A stretch of DNA of 64,000 bases from Scolanthus callimorphus (Eukaryota; Cnidaria; Anthozoa; Actiniaria; Edwardsiidae), in the NCBI GenBank assembly GCA_033964015.1, contig CM066915.1, forward strand, positions 10,067,573 through 10,131,572, given 5' to 3'. The translations under genes were made by a program, and so were the position numbers. The notes under the pieces are model-generated. The model searched no databases, had not been told where the DNA came from, and saw only the letters and a list, made by a program, of their open reading frames with translations. Shown here one piece after another: positions 42,809-55,244 of this stretch (positions are counted from its first letter, which is position 1; every line of letters begins with the position of its first letter).

Positions 42809-45800
42809 AAGGGGCACTGTCACGGTTGTTTCATCAAAATGTTTTAAAATAAGACCAGTGTTCTACAGAAACAACTCCGAACCTATATTATGTTTCAAAT
42901 TAGTCTTAGAAAGAAAAAGAAACTTGTTCAGCCACATTAGTTACGAACCAAGTTAATGAGGAGACTAAGTGCGCGCTTTCGCATTATGTTCAAGCACCAA
43001 TTTAATTGATTCAAGAGACAAATTAGTATTCAACTTTAGACGGGAGACTAAAACAGAGCATAGCAACACGACTGAGAGCATTTGTTTTTTCCTTTATATT
43101 TCCCTGCACCAGAAATAATGGCGCCTTTTAATCATTCAGACATTATGAAGAAAGATGACAACATCCCATGCAATGCATAGTTTAAAGATCGACAATTCGT
43201 AGGATGAATAATTTTGCTCAAAGCGTTGCTATGCAAATCAGTGTTATCTGGAAAAACTTCAAAGCGCGTGCAAACTTCTTCCGCAATTTATGACTTATTC
43301 GGCATTTTCCCAACGAAATGAAACCTCACACAATTGTTATCAATATTTCCTTGAGATTATGTACCATAATGAATTTTAATCCGGTACGGTTTTAACATAT
43401 AATTTCACAAGTTTTGATACCCACTTCATCTCAAAAGTTCCACATGAATAGGCTCATTGTCATGTTATTGCTCCATAATATTGCTTGATAAAATTGAAAA
43501 CATTAATATGTTTGCCTCTTAAATGCATTTCATTAAATGGAAATTTAATCAGAAAGTAATCTGGTTATTTGTGCTCGCGATTTGGTGTTTCTTTTGTAAT
43601 GTATATAGACTGCAAATGCACTCTTGTTCAAGAATGCTACACGTACACAGTGACGCGCTCAAACGCAACACTCAAAATTCGCGTTTTAAATAAATAAATT
43701 CAACTCCATAAGCATAAGCACTGATTTGGAAAGTAATTTTGCTGGATAATTCTAAAGCATAAAAGCAGTGTGTGTGCTTCAGCCTAAGCTAACGTGACTG
43801 TTAGTACCGTGGATGTTCGAGCCAACGCGCCTCTTGTTTGGAAACTTGAATGTTAACTTTTACAGGGTGCCTGTTACTTTACTTTATATATAAAAAGTAT
43901 TAATAAATAAGCCTATAGGTCGTCAAAGGACATTTGAAAGATTGTCTCCGAGACGCTTTTTTTTCTAAAAAGAATAATGATGGCGATTAAATACGTTTTT
44001 TGCTGAGTTGTTTTGATGGTGGCACTCGTGCGAGAAATACCCGTCGCTCTACCTAATATTAATAACTTAGAATAGAAAGTATAGTGGCTGAGATTAAAGG
44101 AAGGCAATTCAGATTCTGTATTGGGCATCAACATGTTATGAGGGTGTAGGTGAATTTCGCGAAGGGAATTTTGCCTAGGTATGTGAGTCTAGAGGGGAAG
44201 TCTGTTCTAGAGAATCTGTGAAAATTCACACATAATTATATCCTGGCCTAGTAAAAAACGTAACTTCGCCACATGGCAAATAATATTTGAAAATACGCAT
44301 AAATCTATAGCCTTTTCTAGAAAAAAGTGGCGAATTTATGTACCCTGTACAGCGACAAGGGCAGTACCCCTCCTGCCCCCTAAAAAATAGGCTTTAAAGG
44401 CTCGTCCCCTACGTCCGTCCACGGCATGGCAATAAACTAAGAACCCAATAAACTAAGAATTTCATGTTTTCGCATCCCAGTCTAAAGAAATACGTAGCAA
44501 AACCTTTTTCCAACGCTCCACACGTTTCTAAATCTGGAGATTCCATTTTTTTCTCTGTCCTTCAATGATAACTCAAAATAGAAGAGCAAAGATAAAACCT
44601 AACACTAGAAGCTTTCTCGTGGCAATATACTTAAAAGACAGTTGATCTGCCTAGACAGAGGACGACTAAAGAAAGACTTCGAGTTGCGAACCCCACGCCC
44701 TTTACAATGCTTGCATCCCTCCCATGACAGAACAACTACAGAATGTGTGGTAAAGGGGCTGGGGGAATGACAGGCCAATTTTCCAAAAAAAAAGTATATT
44801 TTAGGGTGTTCGCGACAAAAATGCGAGACGCCAGTTCTGGTACGCTGTATTCTCAGCCGTTTTCTTGCGCGATCGTGGCTGGAAATTGAGAGTCATGTTG
44901 AAAATAGTATCTTTAGGGGTAAAAATTATTGTTGACCACACCTAGATTGGTATCTTTTAGGGTTGAAATTTTATTTTCCCGTCGAGCACCCTGTAGAAGC
45001 CCTAAATGTAATAACTGGCCCTAAGTGTAATAAAGGCCCCAAACGTAATAAAAAGTGGCCCTAAGTGTAATAATGGCAATGATCATACAAACTGCAGGGT
45101 AGCAAATTTTGTAAGTTCCCTAGAACAGGGATACAGAATAGAACTTAGTTGCAGGTCTAAGGTCAGTTTCTCAAAGAGTAGCGGCACACACCTAGTCTCG
45201 TGTTCCATGAGTACCACGAAGTCGATACTTAATATTACAAAGCCCGCGGTGTTTGCTTCATATTAGACCCCGATGCGATAGACATATCCGTCCTAGTTGG
45301 AGTGACAAATACGGTATTTTGGGACTTTAAAAAGTTGCTGCTCAATAGAGGATGGCCGCTTAATTGAGGCATCACTGTAATATATTGATATAACAACGCT
45401 GACTTATTCCAACTAGGACGTTGTATGGTCATTGCCATTTATTACACTTGGGGCCTTTATTACAGTTAGGGCCAATTTTTATTACATTTGGGGCCTTTAT
45501 TACACTTAGGGCCATTTTTTATTACACTTGGGGCCTTTATTACACTTAGGGCCAGTTATTACATATAGGGCTTCTACACACCCCCGCCGGGAACACCCTA
45601 TTGTTACAAAAATGGTTTAAAATGGAGAAAGGGCAAAATGCACAGAATGCAGGCCGAGAGAGAAGGTTTTAGCAACCCAAATGGCAAATCTGGCTCCTCG
45701 GACCAAAAACGCATCCCCCCTTCTTTTCAAAAACCTGCATCCGCCCCTGTTGTAATAGTTGATTCGTCCTGAGCTTGCCTGCCCCGGCAGATGAGCTGCA

Positions 45801-46548
45801 CATTAGCCGTAGGAGCTTTCAACAGTGTCAGATTTCAACAGCTTTGAACAGTGTCAGATAAAGTGTATAGCAAATACAGCAAATATACAGGGTTGAACTG
45901 ATGCCAGGTAACTTTTGATTGCTGAGTGGCACACGTTAGGTAACAGTGTTTTAAATGCAAATTCCAAAGATATCGCCATCTACCAACTATATATATTCTT
46001 TCTCTTTGTAAGGCTTTCTTGTGTGGAATATCCATGAAAGCTCACAGATACGCACACATTTCGATGAGTGAGCACGTTTCTATTGACTTTTGAGCCCTAA
46101 CCAAGGACTCTTGAAAAGCACCGCTTCCAGCCTACTCCCAGGCACAGCGGAACAAGCAACGTGTTGCTATGTTGCTATGTTGTCGTGTTGCTATGCTCCG
46201 TTTTAGTCTCCCGTCTAAAGTTGAATACTAATTTGTCTCTTGAATCAATTAAATTGGTGCTTGAACGTAATGCGCAAGCGCGCACTTAGTCTCCTCATTA
46301 ACTTGGTTCGTAACTAATGTGTCAGCCTGTTCGAAAATCAAAAATGCCAATTAGCAATCCAATTCCATCCGCTCGATTATACACGAAAATACTCCAAATT
46401 TGTATTGATCTAGCAGCTGAAAGGTTAGTTAAAAAACGTAGACGATTTATTTTGTTGATTTCTAGCGAGTTTGACTGCATTTAAGCTACTCAAAATGACC
46501 CCAAGTTTGGACCAAATTCATGATAGACCATGACAGTGCCCCTTTAAC
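42809..46548. mobile_element. TIR element, 3.7 kb, non-autonomous
   Basis: Ends are AAGGGGCACTGTCACGGT (42809) and the inverse ACCATGACAGTGCCCCTT (to 46548), 17 of 18 matching. Subterminal inverted blocks follow at 42929-43075 and 46164-46325, with shared GAATACTAATTTGTCTC and TTAATGAGGAGACTAAGTG. A target duplication is not clear. The interior has no transposase frame and contains the foldback at 44993-45573. Superfamily is unresolved. Confidence 0.7.
44993..45573. mobile_element. Nested foldback built of a ~39 bp tandem motif
   Basis: Both arms start TGTAGAAGCCCTA and continue as alternating GGCCCTAAGTGTAATAA and GGCCCCAAATGTAATAA units, about 95 bp on the left and 150 bp on the right, in inverted orientation. 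The inner 330 bp is unique and holds its own short inverted pair (CGTCCTAGTTGGA/TCCAACTAGGACG). Confidence 0.75.
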
Positions 46549-46578
46549 AATGACTAATTCAATTATCAGCCCAAACAT

Positions 46579-48398
46579 TTAAGAGCGAGTTTCTGTAAAT
46601 CAAAATTTCCCAAACTTTCCTTAAACATAGTCTATGATGAGGTGTCTTCGGCGCTGAAAGAATTTTTTGATTTAATTTAAATGTCGGTTAGAAAACCCGG
46701 ACTTTTCATTTTTTGCCCAAAAAGGGATGAAAACCTGGTAATTTTTGCCCAAATTTAACGTCTCCCTGCAGAAAAATCGCAAGTATTTTTCAAAATACCA
46801 AGTTATTTTCTGAAAAGTACATCATATGTGCGTTCGTTTTAACTTCTTTGCACAAACATCCGTTACACATACAATATTTTCTGTATTTTTAAATATTTTT
46901 AAAAAAGTGCACGTTTTAGAAATGTAGAAAGTCGAAAATGCAAATTTAATATCTGTCTTGGCGCATAATCCGCTGACACAGTTAATGCCAGGGGCGTGTC
47001 TGCCTTTAAGCCAAGTGAGTACGGCTTACACTTTCTTTTACAAATTGAAAATATCCGTGTATTTGTTTATTTTTCTAAGCTAAAATTAATTGAAGCTATA
47101 TTTACTAGATATATGGTTGTTTGGTTTGCGGTAGTCATTGCCAACCAGTGAAACGTTTATTAGCCAAAAGTGCTGAATCAGCAAAATAGAACTCACCGTT
47201 GTTTCCCTGTATTTTTATTATGTTGCAAACAAACTGAAACCCTTTTAGTAGACTACTTAGAATGCCTTACATATTTGACCAGCTTTCCACAAAATCAGCA
47301 CAAAGGCTGGCAAATATATGCACAAAAAAGGCAGATTTTATGCAAATAAGGGTTATCATTCCCGTCAAGATTTATTAAGGATGGCATGATCGAAATTGAT
47401 TTGAAACCTCCGTAACTTATTGCTATAGGTAGTAAGTCTTAAACCCTAAAAATTTTGATTGAAAGCCAAAGGAGAAAGAAATTGCCGAACATAGCTCTAA
47501 CTTGAACATATGATGACGCTCTAACTCGTTACCATGGTAACGAAATGACAATTTCCCAATAAATATTGTGCAGTGGAAGCATCAACAGCTACTGAAAATT
47601 TGGTGTCCTAATTCTAAAGCCTGTCGAAAATATCGCAAGTAAACCTCAGAGGGGGTGGCCCTCCCCTCTCTCCCTTGTACAAACATCACTAAAATGCTAT
47701 AAAATTAGCAAAATGTGACAATAAAATATGTTTTGCTATAATTCAATGTATTTAATAGCTACTTTAGTTATTTTTGTCAAACATTTACAACGTATTGCGT
47801 GGTAAAAATAAAATATTCTGCATATACATAGAAATCCCATGTTAATTTAGGCGGTTAGAGCGTTGCCTTCAAGGATTTGCAGAAACTCGCCATTTTAATT
47901 GCACAAAAATGTTTTTGTATTTTCTGGAAGGGGAATGAATGCCCTTTTCTATGATATCTTTTTTATGTTCCAACACGTCCCAACATAGGCGATATTCGGT
48001 CGCGAATATGGTTATTTTTTTACATTTCGAAAACGTGCACTTTTTCAAAAATATTTAAAAATACAGAAAATATTGTATGTGTAGCGGATGTTTGTGCAAA
48101 GAAATTAAAAAGAACGCACATATGATGTACTTTTCAGAAAATAACTTGGTATTTTGATAAAAACTTGCGATTGTTCTGTAGGGAGACGTTAAATTGGGGC
48201 AAAAATTACCAGGTTTTCACCCCTTTTTGGGCAAAAAATGATAAATCCGGGTTTTGTCACCAACATTTAAATTAAATCAAAAAATTCTTTCAGCGCCGAA
48301 GACACCTCATCATAGACTATGTTTAAGGAAAGTTTGGGAAATTTTAATTTTTTCGACTCTTCCCGACTTGGTTGATATTTACAGAAACTCGCTCTTAA
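46579..48398. mobile_element. TTAA-flanked TIR element, 1.8 kb
   Basis: Ends are TTAAGAGCGAGTTTCTGTAA (46579) and the inverse ending at 48398, with TTAA at both limits. The arms extend about 360 bp (46579-46938 and 48012-48398) at roughly 90% identity. The first ten bases are identical to the 3046-8079 element, so they may share a transposase. The 1.1 kb interior shows no frame. It lies 30 bp right of the preceding TIR element. Confidence 0.8.
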
Positions 48399-48918
48399 CT
48401 AGTGAATTCAAATCCATACACTCACCCCGAGAAAAAAACATCCAATAATATCAGTTTATGCATCTATACTGACTATCTGTCTATAACCAATATTTGCTCC
48501 TGATTATCCTTTATGCGAATCCCGTTGAACGCCACAATACACTATTTCCAAGAACGCCTTCACTTGAACCATAATTGAGAAGCGTTTGTCCAGTCTACTT
48601 GCTTGGTCTCCTTGCCATAGAGTGTATTTAAGACGTAAACCTGAAAATACAGATAAAATCATGCCCAGGTTAATTGCATATCTAATCGTAAAGAGCAACC
48701 AACGAGCGCAAAATACCTGAAACTTGCCTTCAGTTCGCCAACTTGAATCAGCTCCACAACGTTATGTAAATTGAGCTGTAGTAGCTGTAGCTGTCAGGGC
48801 GTGGTACAAACGAAAATAACCAGTGAGGACGTAGTTGCTTTTGTCTCTATTATTTTTGTTCTACAAAGGAGTTATTTTGTCTCTAGTCTATTATCCTTGT
48901 TCTTTGTGTTGAGGTAAA
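48399..48918. other. Gene-free stretch
   Basis: I see no gene or clear repeat. Confidence 0.4.
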
Positions 48919-49350
48919 GGGTATTGTTGTATTATCCAACCAGAGAAGAGCTTTAAGCAGCTACGTACCGACCGAAAATAACAGCGCTTTAATGAGTCGC
49001 GCTCTTACAAAAAAGCCACTTCATTGATTGGACTGGCTGTTCCGCACGAAAACAAAAGACATAATTCGTGTTCTGCTGACAATTGCATGCACTCAAGCTG
49101 TATATATTTTTTGTTTGGAAACCTTTGTCATATAGGGTATTGTTGTATTATCCAACCAGAGAAGAGCTTTAAGCAGCTACGTACCGACCGAAAATAACAG
49201 CGCTTTAATGAGTCGCGCTCTTACAAAAAAGCCACTTCATTGATTGGACTGGCTGTTCCGCACGAAACAAAAGACATAATTCGTGTTCTGCTGACAATTG
49301 CATGCACTCAAGCTGTATATATTTTTTTGTTTTTATAACCTTTGTCAATC
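48919..49350 (+). repeat. Tandem duplication of 215 bp
   Basis: Two copies beginning GGGTATTGTTGTATTATCC (48920 and 49135) are almost identical, differing by one or two single-base indels in A and T runs. It is a recent duplication. No gene is contained. Confidence 0.9.
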
Positions 49351-49607
49351 ATGGTTGATAAAAGTTGTCATTCATATCTGCATCACAACTTTATTGTGCA
49401 TGGTAAAAATTCATTACAATAAGTTTCTCTGGGGAATGCACTTTCTATGAAAGCAGCTAAATAAGTAACAATAGTTCCTATTGGAATCCGCTATCCTTTT
49501 CAATTGTAAACTGGCAGCACTCCTTTTCAAAACTGTAAAATTCAACGAGAAGAATGCATTTCATTCGTTCCTGTTTCTGAAAACCTTGTCAACTGTAAAC
49601 AAAGTCC

Positions 49608-49705
49608 GTTAATTACTTCGATTCTCGGCGATAACCCAAATACATCCCGCGGGCCTACGGCCCTTGGGATGTATTTGGGTTATTGCCGAAAATCGAGGTA
49701 ATTAA
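49608..49705. repeat. MITE-like hairpin
   Basis: GTTAATTAC...ATACATCCC and its inverse pair over about 41 bp with a GC-rich loop GCGGGCCTACGGCCCTT. Confidence 0.85.
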
Positions 49706-52071
49706 CTCTAACTTCTTTATCTGCCCTCAACCTAGCGTTTACTTGAAATACAGCAGTGTCTCAGAATACCTGAATCGGATCATTGATTGCATTTTTGTAC
49801 AACCCAAGAAACGAGTTAAGAGCTGAAACTCGCAGCAAAGTATTGGTCACTATTATTACTCTCTTATTGAGGAAAATTAGAAGCTGCAAATCCTTTGGCT
49901 TTGGAGGTAGTTTTGAAGGGAAGTGGAATATTGGCTGTTTGGCACAGTTCATCTGCAAAGTACGTTTTTAGAATCGATTTTGTTCAACTTCAATTTGTTT
50001 GTATTCCTGCATTTGTTAATAAGCATGAGAGAGTTAGCGATAAGGGTTTGTTGTAGGATATGGTTAAGATGGAAATCAGAGTTTTTACTATCTCGTTTAG
50101 TAAGAAGAAAGGCAGACTAAAAAGAGATCGTGGGAAACACTTATTACGTGAAATTACGAGGTAACAGAAGGAACTCGATTTGCACCCAGTGCCAGAACAA
50201 CAAAGGAAATATTTTGAAGTCAAACAAGAATTGGAGAAAATGTCACATGAGAAGCCGCGTTGCGAACAGGGGTTTTTTTTGCTTATGCCATGCGCAACAA
50301 CCGCTGCTCTCCAAGTTTACATTGCAGACTCAACTCAGGGAAAAGCACTGTTGAGTATCAAGAAATTGTAATCAAATAGCAATCTATTTCTATGTCTCGT
50401 TTGCTTTGTTTTTATTCTGAAAGCGGGAAGGATAAAATAAAACGTTTATTCAGCTGCCTGTATATTGCAAATAAAAATTGTTTGATTTTAGGATCTGTGG
50501 ACCTTCATCTGCGACTGTTTAAACTGTTTAAAATTCAGACTGCAAGTGCAAGAAAAATGACGTTTTGTTTAGCAATCGTAACGATTTCCTTTTTTATCCT
50601 ACCTGTTTACCCTGATGTTTTGGGGCCTTCCAGTGGAATTAGATCAAATGGAAAGATGTCATAGTTTTGGGTTGAGAAATCAACGTTCTGCACCGTGCAG
50701 ATACATAAATTTTGCTTGAAAAACCCGGTCACACTACTGTTTTAGTATAATGGAGAAACAAATGTCATGGTGACCAAACAAACATGTTGATTAGTTTGTG
50801 TCATAACCTTATTAGAAAATGTCTGGACAAGTTTCACCATACCTCGAGAGGCTCGATTTGAATAACCTATCCTGGAATTCAATTGATTTGACTACTGATG
50901 ATTTACAACCCCAGATTTTGTATCTAACCAAGCTGGGATTTTGTCAAACAATTTGTAAATACCAAGACTGAAGGGTACCCACCCTGGAAATACAAGCTCC
51001 ATTTTCACCACCCTTCCCTGGGATTAAATGTTGGATTATGTCCATGAAAGGATGATACTCCAAATTGGTGAACTTTTTATTATGCTATTTATTACTGACA
51101 GAGTATTCTGACAAGTTCTGTAATAGTGGAACCTGGGCACTTTGACAAAATTACACCTGTTGACACCATTGGGTTTTGAGGTGGCAACATAATTTTCACA
51201 AGAAAAATTGAAGCAAAGAGGATTATGATACAGCACTGTGATGTTCTTCTGAGCAGTAAACTGTCTGTAGTGAAAAGTCTTAAAAGTAGCCCCTGCTATA
51301 GTTCTACTTCTGAAAATCAATCGATGAAATGCTCTCGTAATACTGAAGCGCATATCTAACATGTTGCATCCCTGAACCACCAGCACTTGTGCTAGAAATT
51401 GCTATTTGGTTGCAGTATGCAGTTGTTTTGTGTCATCCAGACAAGAATGGCATTATTTTCCTTTTGTGAATTGGGCATATGTACACCTACACCTTCTGAA
51501 CCTGCAACAAACAATGCACAACAAGTTACTTCTGAATGTCCTACCCTCTATTATATCTTTTATCGGGTGATTCTAAAAAAACCTTTCCTTTTAATGCATA
51601 GTAACTAGGAGAAGTGAAATGAAATTTGTATTATTACAGTCACACCGGTTGTTCTCTTTGCTCTTAACACTGATGGACAACTTTGGTATCAAATTGCAAT
51701 TTCTCGTGAGCAACTTTAATTCGCCACATGTCTGAGCACTGGAGGGGCAGACCATAATTGAACGATTTTGGAAACAAAATATTTCAAGTTCTGGTACAAT
51801 ATCTTGAAGACAGATACAAAAGATTTTTTGGAATTTGATTCAAACAAGTTGTCCATCAATGTTGCTAGGCAATATTGCAAAATTGTAGGGAAGAGAACAT
51901 CTCGTTTGACTGTAACATGATCTATAATTTCCACTCACAAGTCACCATTTATCAAATCTTGCGACAGCGTATATACACTGGAAGAGGTGGCAAATGGTTT
52001 ATCAAAAAATCCAATTTCTCACCAAATTTATTTTTAAATTCAGTAAGTATACACAACTAGCAGTGTTTTTT
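49706..52071. other. Gene-free stretch
   Basis: Many short frames, none with recognisable domains. The longest (51036-51386 minus, 116 codons) has no homology cue. A few could be exons of the uncertain minus-strand gene at 52-53 kb, but I cannot link them. Confidence 0.35.
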
Positions 52072-52344
52072 TTATACCAGCTCAGATCTCAATTTATTTG
52101 CTTTCTGGCCAAACAAACTGAGCACTTCAGTTCTTGCAACAGCTAAGAAGCTATCAATTTCAGTGAAAATATTTCTAAGGAGCATGCCCAAGCATAGGTG
52201 TCCTATAGGTGAATGCACCGAAAAATCCTTAACTTTCCCGATTAATTCCAAAAATTTAGCACCACACAATGAAGACATATAGAATATAGTTTTGTTTTCG
52301 AGAGATACTTCAGTGGCACACGAGCAGTTTTCGAAAAATGTCAA
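52072..52344 (-). CDS. Exon-like frame, unknown protein
   Basis: 90 codons with a protein-like composition (TIFYMSSLCGAKFLELIGKV, HLCLGMLLRNIFTEIDSFLA). The frame ends at a TAA directly after GAGCTGGTATAA, which might hide a weak donor. It may be a later exon of the gene that starts at 52973. I do not recognise it. Chance or shadow origin is possible. Confidence 0.22.
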   Translation of the reverse strand: MTFFENCSCATEVSLENKTIFYMSSLCGAKFLELIGKVKDFSVHSPIGHLCLGMLLRNIFTEIDSFLAVARTEVLSLFGQKANKLRSELV

Positions 52345-52833
52345 TTAATTAATATTCATGAGACAACATTTTCAAGCAGATTTTTGAACTCGAGTAAGGA
52401 CCCGATTTTGCTGCCGATCTCAAGGAAATCAAATGGTTTCATTTAAACTGGGTTCTAGAAACTGCGTGTGACTTATTTCCAGATCTAATATTCCCGTGAG
52501 GAAAGTGAGAGTCCAAGAACAACAACCACTGAAACTCATGTGCGTAACTGTCGAACCAAAAACACATAACTTCCCCCATTTTCTGTTTCATCCCCGTTAG
52601 ATAAACGAATTTCAAAATGATAGTACTTCCATTTTTCACTGACAACTCTGTGGCACAACGACTAGATTTTGAAAGCACATTCTGGCAAGACAATAAGAAA
52701 TCGGCTTTTTGCATTACAGCAAGGAAGCTCAACGAAAGATTCCACAAAACCCTTTGGTGCGATTTCTCAAAGAGAGACCTACATAAGCCAACAGTAACTA
52801 AAAGCTTACCTTGGCGGATAATTGACACTTCAC

Positions 52834-52973
52834 CTTTCAGCTGCTGGCAGAAAGTTAACTTGGGAATTCCACCACAGATCACAGACATCCGCCACATTAA
52901 ATCGAATTGAATAGAGCTGCTTTGCCGAAGCGAATAGCGTAGCAATCTCAAGCTCAAACTGCTCAAAATTCAT
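52834..52973 (-). CDS. Candidate first coding exon, unknown protein
   Basis: ATG at 52971-52973 opens 46 codons (MNFEQFELEIATLFASAKQ at the start, VADVCDLWWNSQ later) up to GAAAG followed by GTGAAG, a plausible donor just before an in-frame TGA. A longer overlapping frame on the same strand starts only from TTG and I regard it as the shadow. The upstream region has a GCGCATGCGTCA element. The product is unknown. Confidence 0.3.
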
Positions 52974-53094
52974 TCCCCAAGTACAAGTATTGTTTGTGTT
53001 GAACTCCGTTTGTGGTTTACATTACTTATTCCCGCTTAAAAATGGAGAAATTAACTCGGTCGACACGACAACAACCAGCATTTGCTCAGCTGAA

Positions 53095-53145
53095 GACAAA
53101 TCAGGCCGTGCATCCGCGCATGCGTCACATAAAGGTCCCCTGCTC
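53095..53145. promoter_or_regulatory. NRF1-like/CRE-like promoter motif
   Basis: CCGCGCATGCGTCACAT at about 53115 matches the palindromic NRF1-type core GCGCATGCGT overlapped by a half CRE (CGTCA). It lies about 140 bp upstream of the ATG at 52973 on the minus strand. Confidence 0.3.
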
Positions 53146-53298
53146 GCGTAGCGCCGCTATTTGCTCAAAAGCACGTTGGTGCGAATTCGGTGAGCGTAAT
53201 CGAAGTAATTTTTAACTTGGAATGGCGACATTATGAAAATAATTGTATAAATAGGGTAGTTAGGGAGAATAAAAAAGTAATTATCGAAATTTATTATA

Positions 53299-53464
53299 AG
53301 TAATAACACGGCATCAGGGAAATTAGGGATTAAATTTCCCCGCGGCCCGAGGAAGAATTTTAAAAAGCCTCGAGGGCGCAGCTCGAGGAGCTTTTAAAAA
53401 CTCTTCCGAGGGGTCTAAAGGGAAATTTAATCCCTAATTTCCCGAGTGTGCCATGGTATTACTT
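53299..53464. repeat. MITE-like palindrome
   Basis: Arms AAGTAATAACACGGCATC...GGGAAATTAGGGATTAAATTTCCC and the inverse pair over about 75 bp, with a GC-rich centre CTCGAGGGCGCAGCTCGAG. Confidence 0.85.
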
Positions 53465-53794
53465 TGTAATACTATGATCGCCGTGGAAATAACCCCACAT
53501 TTCGAGTGCAGCTGAGCTCTGGATAAAGAAACATGTTCAGTGAACAAGCACATCCGCTATTGTAATTTGGTCTCCCAAGAGACCTTGCATCGGGGAACTG
53601 AAAATGCCTACATTTCTGATCGCAATATTCATGCAAGAACCAAGTTTGCCTCACAGTTAAGATGGACTCCATACACCATTGATACTCCGGGCTCGAACAA
53701 CACATATAATTTTTGTCTCCTTTTTTCGTAAGTCTTCATTATCACTCGCGGCGCACTGGTTGCGTTTTTGTACACTTACAATTAAGACCACTTC
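53465..53794. other. Gene-free stretch
   Basis: No supported gene or repeat. Confidence 0.4.
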
Positions 53795-54530
53795 GTTGCA
53801 GTTTCTCTGGTGACCAAGACAATTCTACCCAAGTTTGTTTTGTTTTGGAGCCTTCCCTTCACGAGATTTGAATTTTTCAGCATGGATGATGTCATCGGTG
53901 ACGTCAGATCACGTGACCACTTTATTTCGCTCATCTGGAAACCTAGTCAACACTACCCAAGTTTGGTTGTTTTAGATTCTTCCCTTAAAGGGATATTAAT
54001 TTTTCAAGCATAGATGACGTAATCGATGACGTCACATCACGTGGCCACTTTATTTCGCACATCTGGTGACCTAGACAACACTATCCAAGTTTGGTTGTTT
54101 TAGAGTCTTCCCTTCACGAGATATGAATTTCTCTTGGAATTTCTCAATCATTGATGACGTCATCGATAACGTCACATCACGTGACCATTTTATTTCGCTC
54201 ACCTGCTGACCTAGACTACACTATTCAAGTTTGGTTGTTTTAAAATCTTCTCTTCACGAGATATCAAAGAGCCTGTGTCAGCCGCCATTTTGACAGCAAA
54301 GCAACATACCAAGTCGAAGAAAGTATCCATTCCCATCGGCTGATTTGTTCTCGATTGAATTTGGTAAATCACGTATAAAAGTTTGTTTTTAGATGTTGAT
54401 TTAGAGATTTCTACACGTAATTCGTCTTCTAATATCGAATGAAAACAATAACAAAGGAGTGGCTGACACGGGCTCTTTCATTTTTCAAGCATGGATGACG
54501 TCATCGATGACGCCCTCGGCCCGCGAGCAC
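53795..54530 (-). repeat. CRE/E-box tandem array, about 4 units
   Basis: Units of about 120-130 bp contain CAAGTTTGGTTGTTTTAGA, CCCTTCACGAGATAT, GATGACGTCATCGATGACGTC-like cores and CATCACGTGACCA. At least three complete TGACGTCA-type octamers are seen plus variants. It is homologous, in opposite orientation, to 32086-32450. It is interrupted by the MITE at 54266-54478. Confidence 0.75.
54266..54478. mobile_element. MITE inserted in the CRE array
   Basis: AAAGAGCCTGTGTCAGCC at the left pairs with GGCTGACACGGGCTCTTT at the right (17 of 18). The array sequence CACGAGATAT before it and TTTTTCAAGC after it would join directly without it. Confidence 0.75.
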
Positions 54531-55244
54531 CATACCTAACGAAATAACGTCTAGGCATAACTATGGAGTTGATTTTGAAACGTCACGGGATTTCTCGGTC
54601 ATTTTGCTCACGTCATTGACGGCGCTAAGTCAAACAATTAGGGCGTTGAAAAGGCATCGCCCCAAAGATGAATGTATCCAATTCTTTCTTGAGATATATA
54701 TTTTTTTCTTTTTTCTGTATAAAAACAGATACAGTAGGGTGCCCAGTTCCGTGCCACTTCAACTTTAAATTACTCTATCTTTTTAGCTATGACGCCATTT
54801 TACATTATTTGTGGGTTAACTCCGGTGTAATAACCATTCCAAGAGGACACCTTTGTGTTCAGTTCTTATTTCATCATGATTCGTTCTACCAAACAAAGGA
54901 AGCTTTGTGACGCAGTTCGTGCGCACTCACAGGTTATTACACCGGAGATAAGCCTTATTTTTACTAGGAATAATCCAAATTTATCAATTGTTATAATCAA
55001 CAAGGAACTGACTCCAACATTTTAAATTTTCCGAGTTAAAGGCATATTTTTCAGAGCAACTCACGTTACCAGTTCCGAGCCACCGCGTACCAGTTCCGTG
55101 CCACTTACAACTTCGCAATTTGCTTATGATTTAAGAATCATTTTAAGTAATTACTGAGACAAAAATCATATCCTTGCCTTCTGGTTGCTTTTTTATTCTA
55201 TTTACAGAATTTTAACTTCACAATACGGCAGTTGAATTCTTTAA
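54531..55244. other. Gene-free stretch before the gypsy fragment
   Basis: CCAGTTCCGTGCCACTT occurs at 54740 and again at 55088 (direct). AACTCCGGTGTAATAACC (54820) pairs with its inverse GGTTATTACACCGGAG (54933). No gene. Confidence 0.4.

Noticed and set aside
52439..52966. 175-codon minus-strand frame
   Set aside because: It begins from TTG rather than ATG and overlaps the better candidate exon from 52973 in another frame; likely a shadow plus intron.
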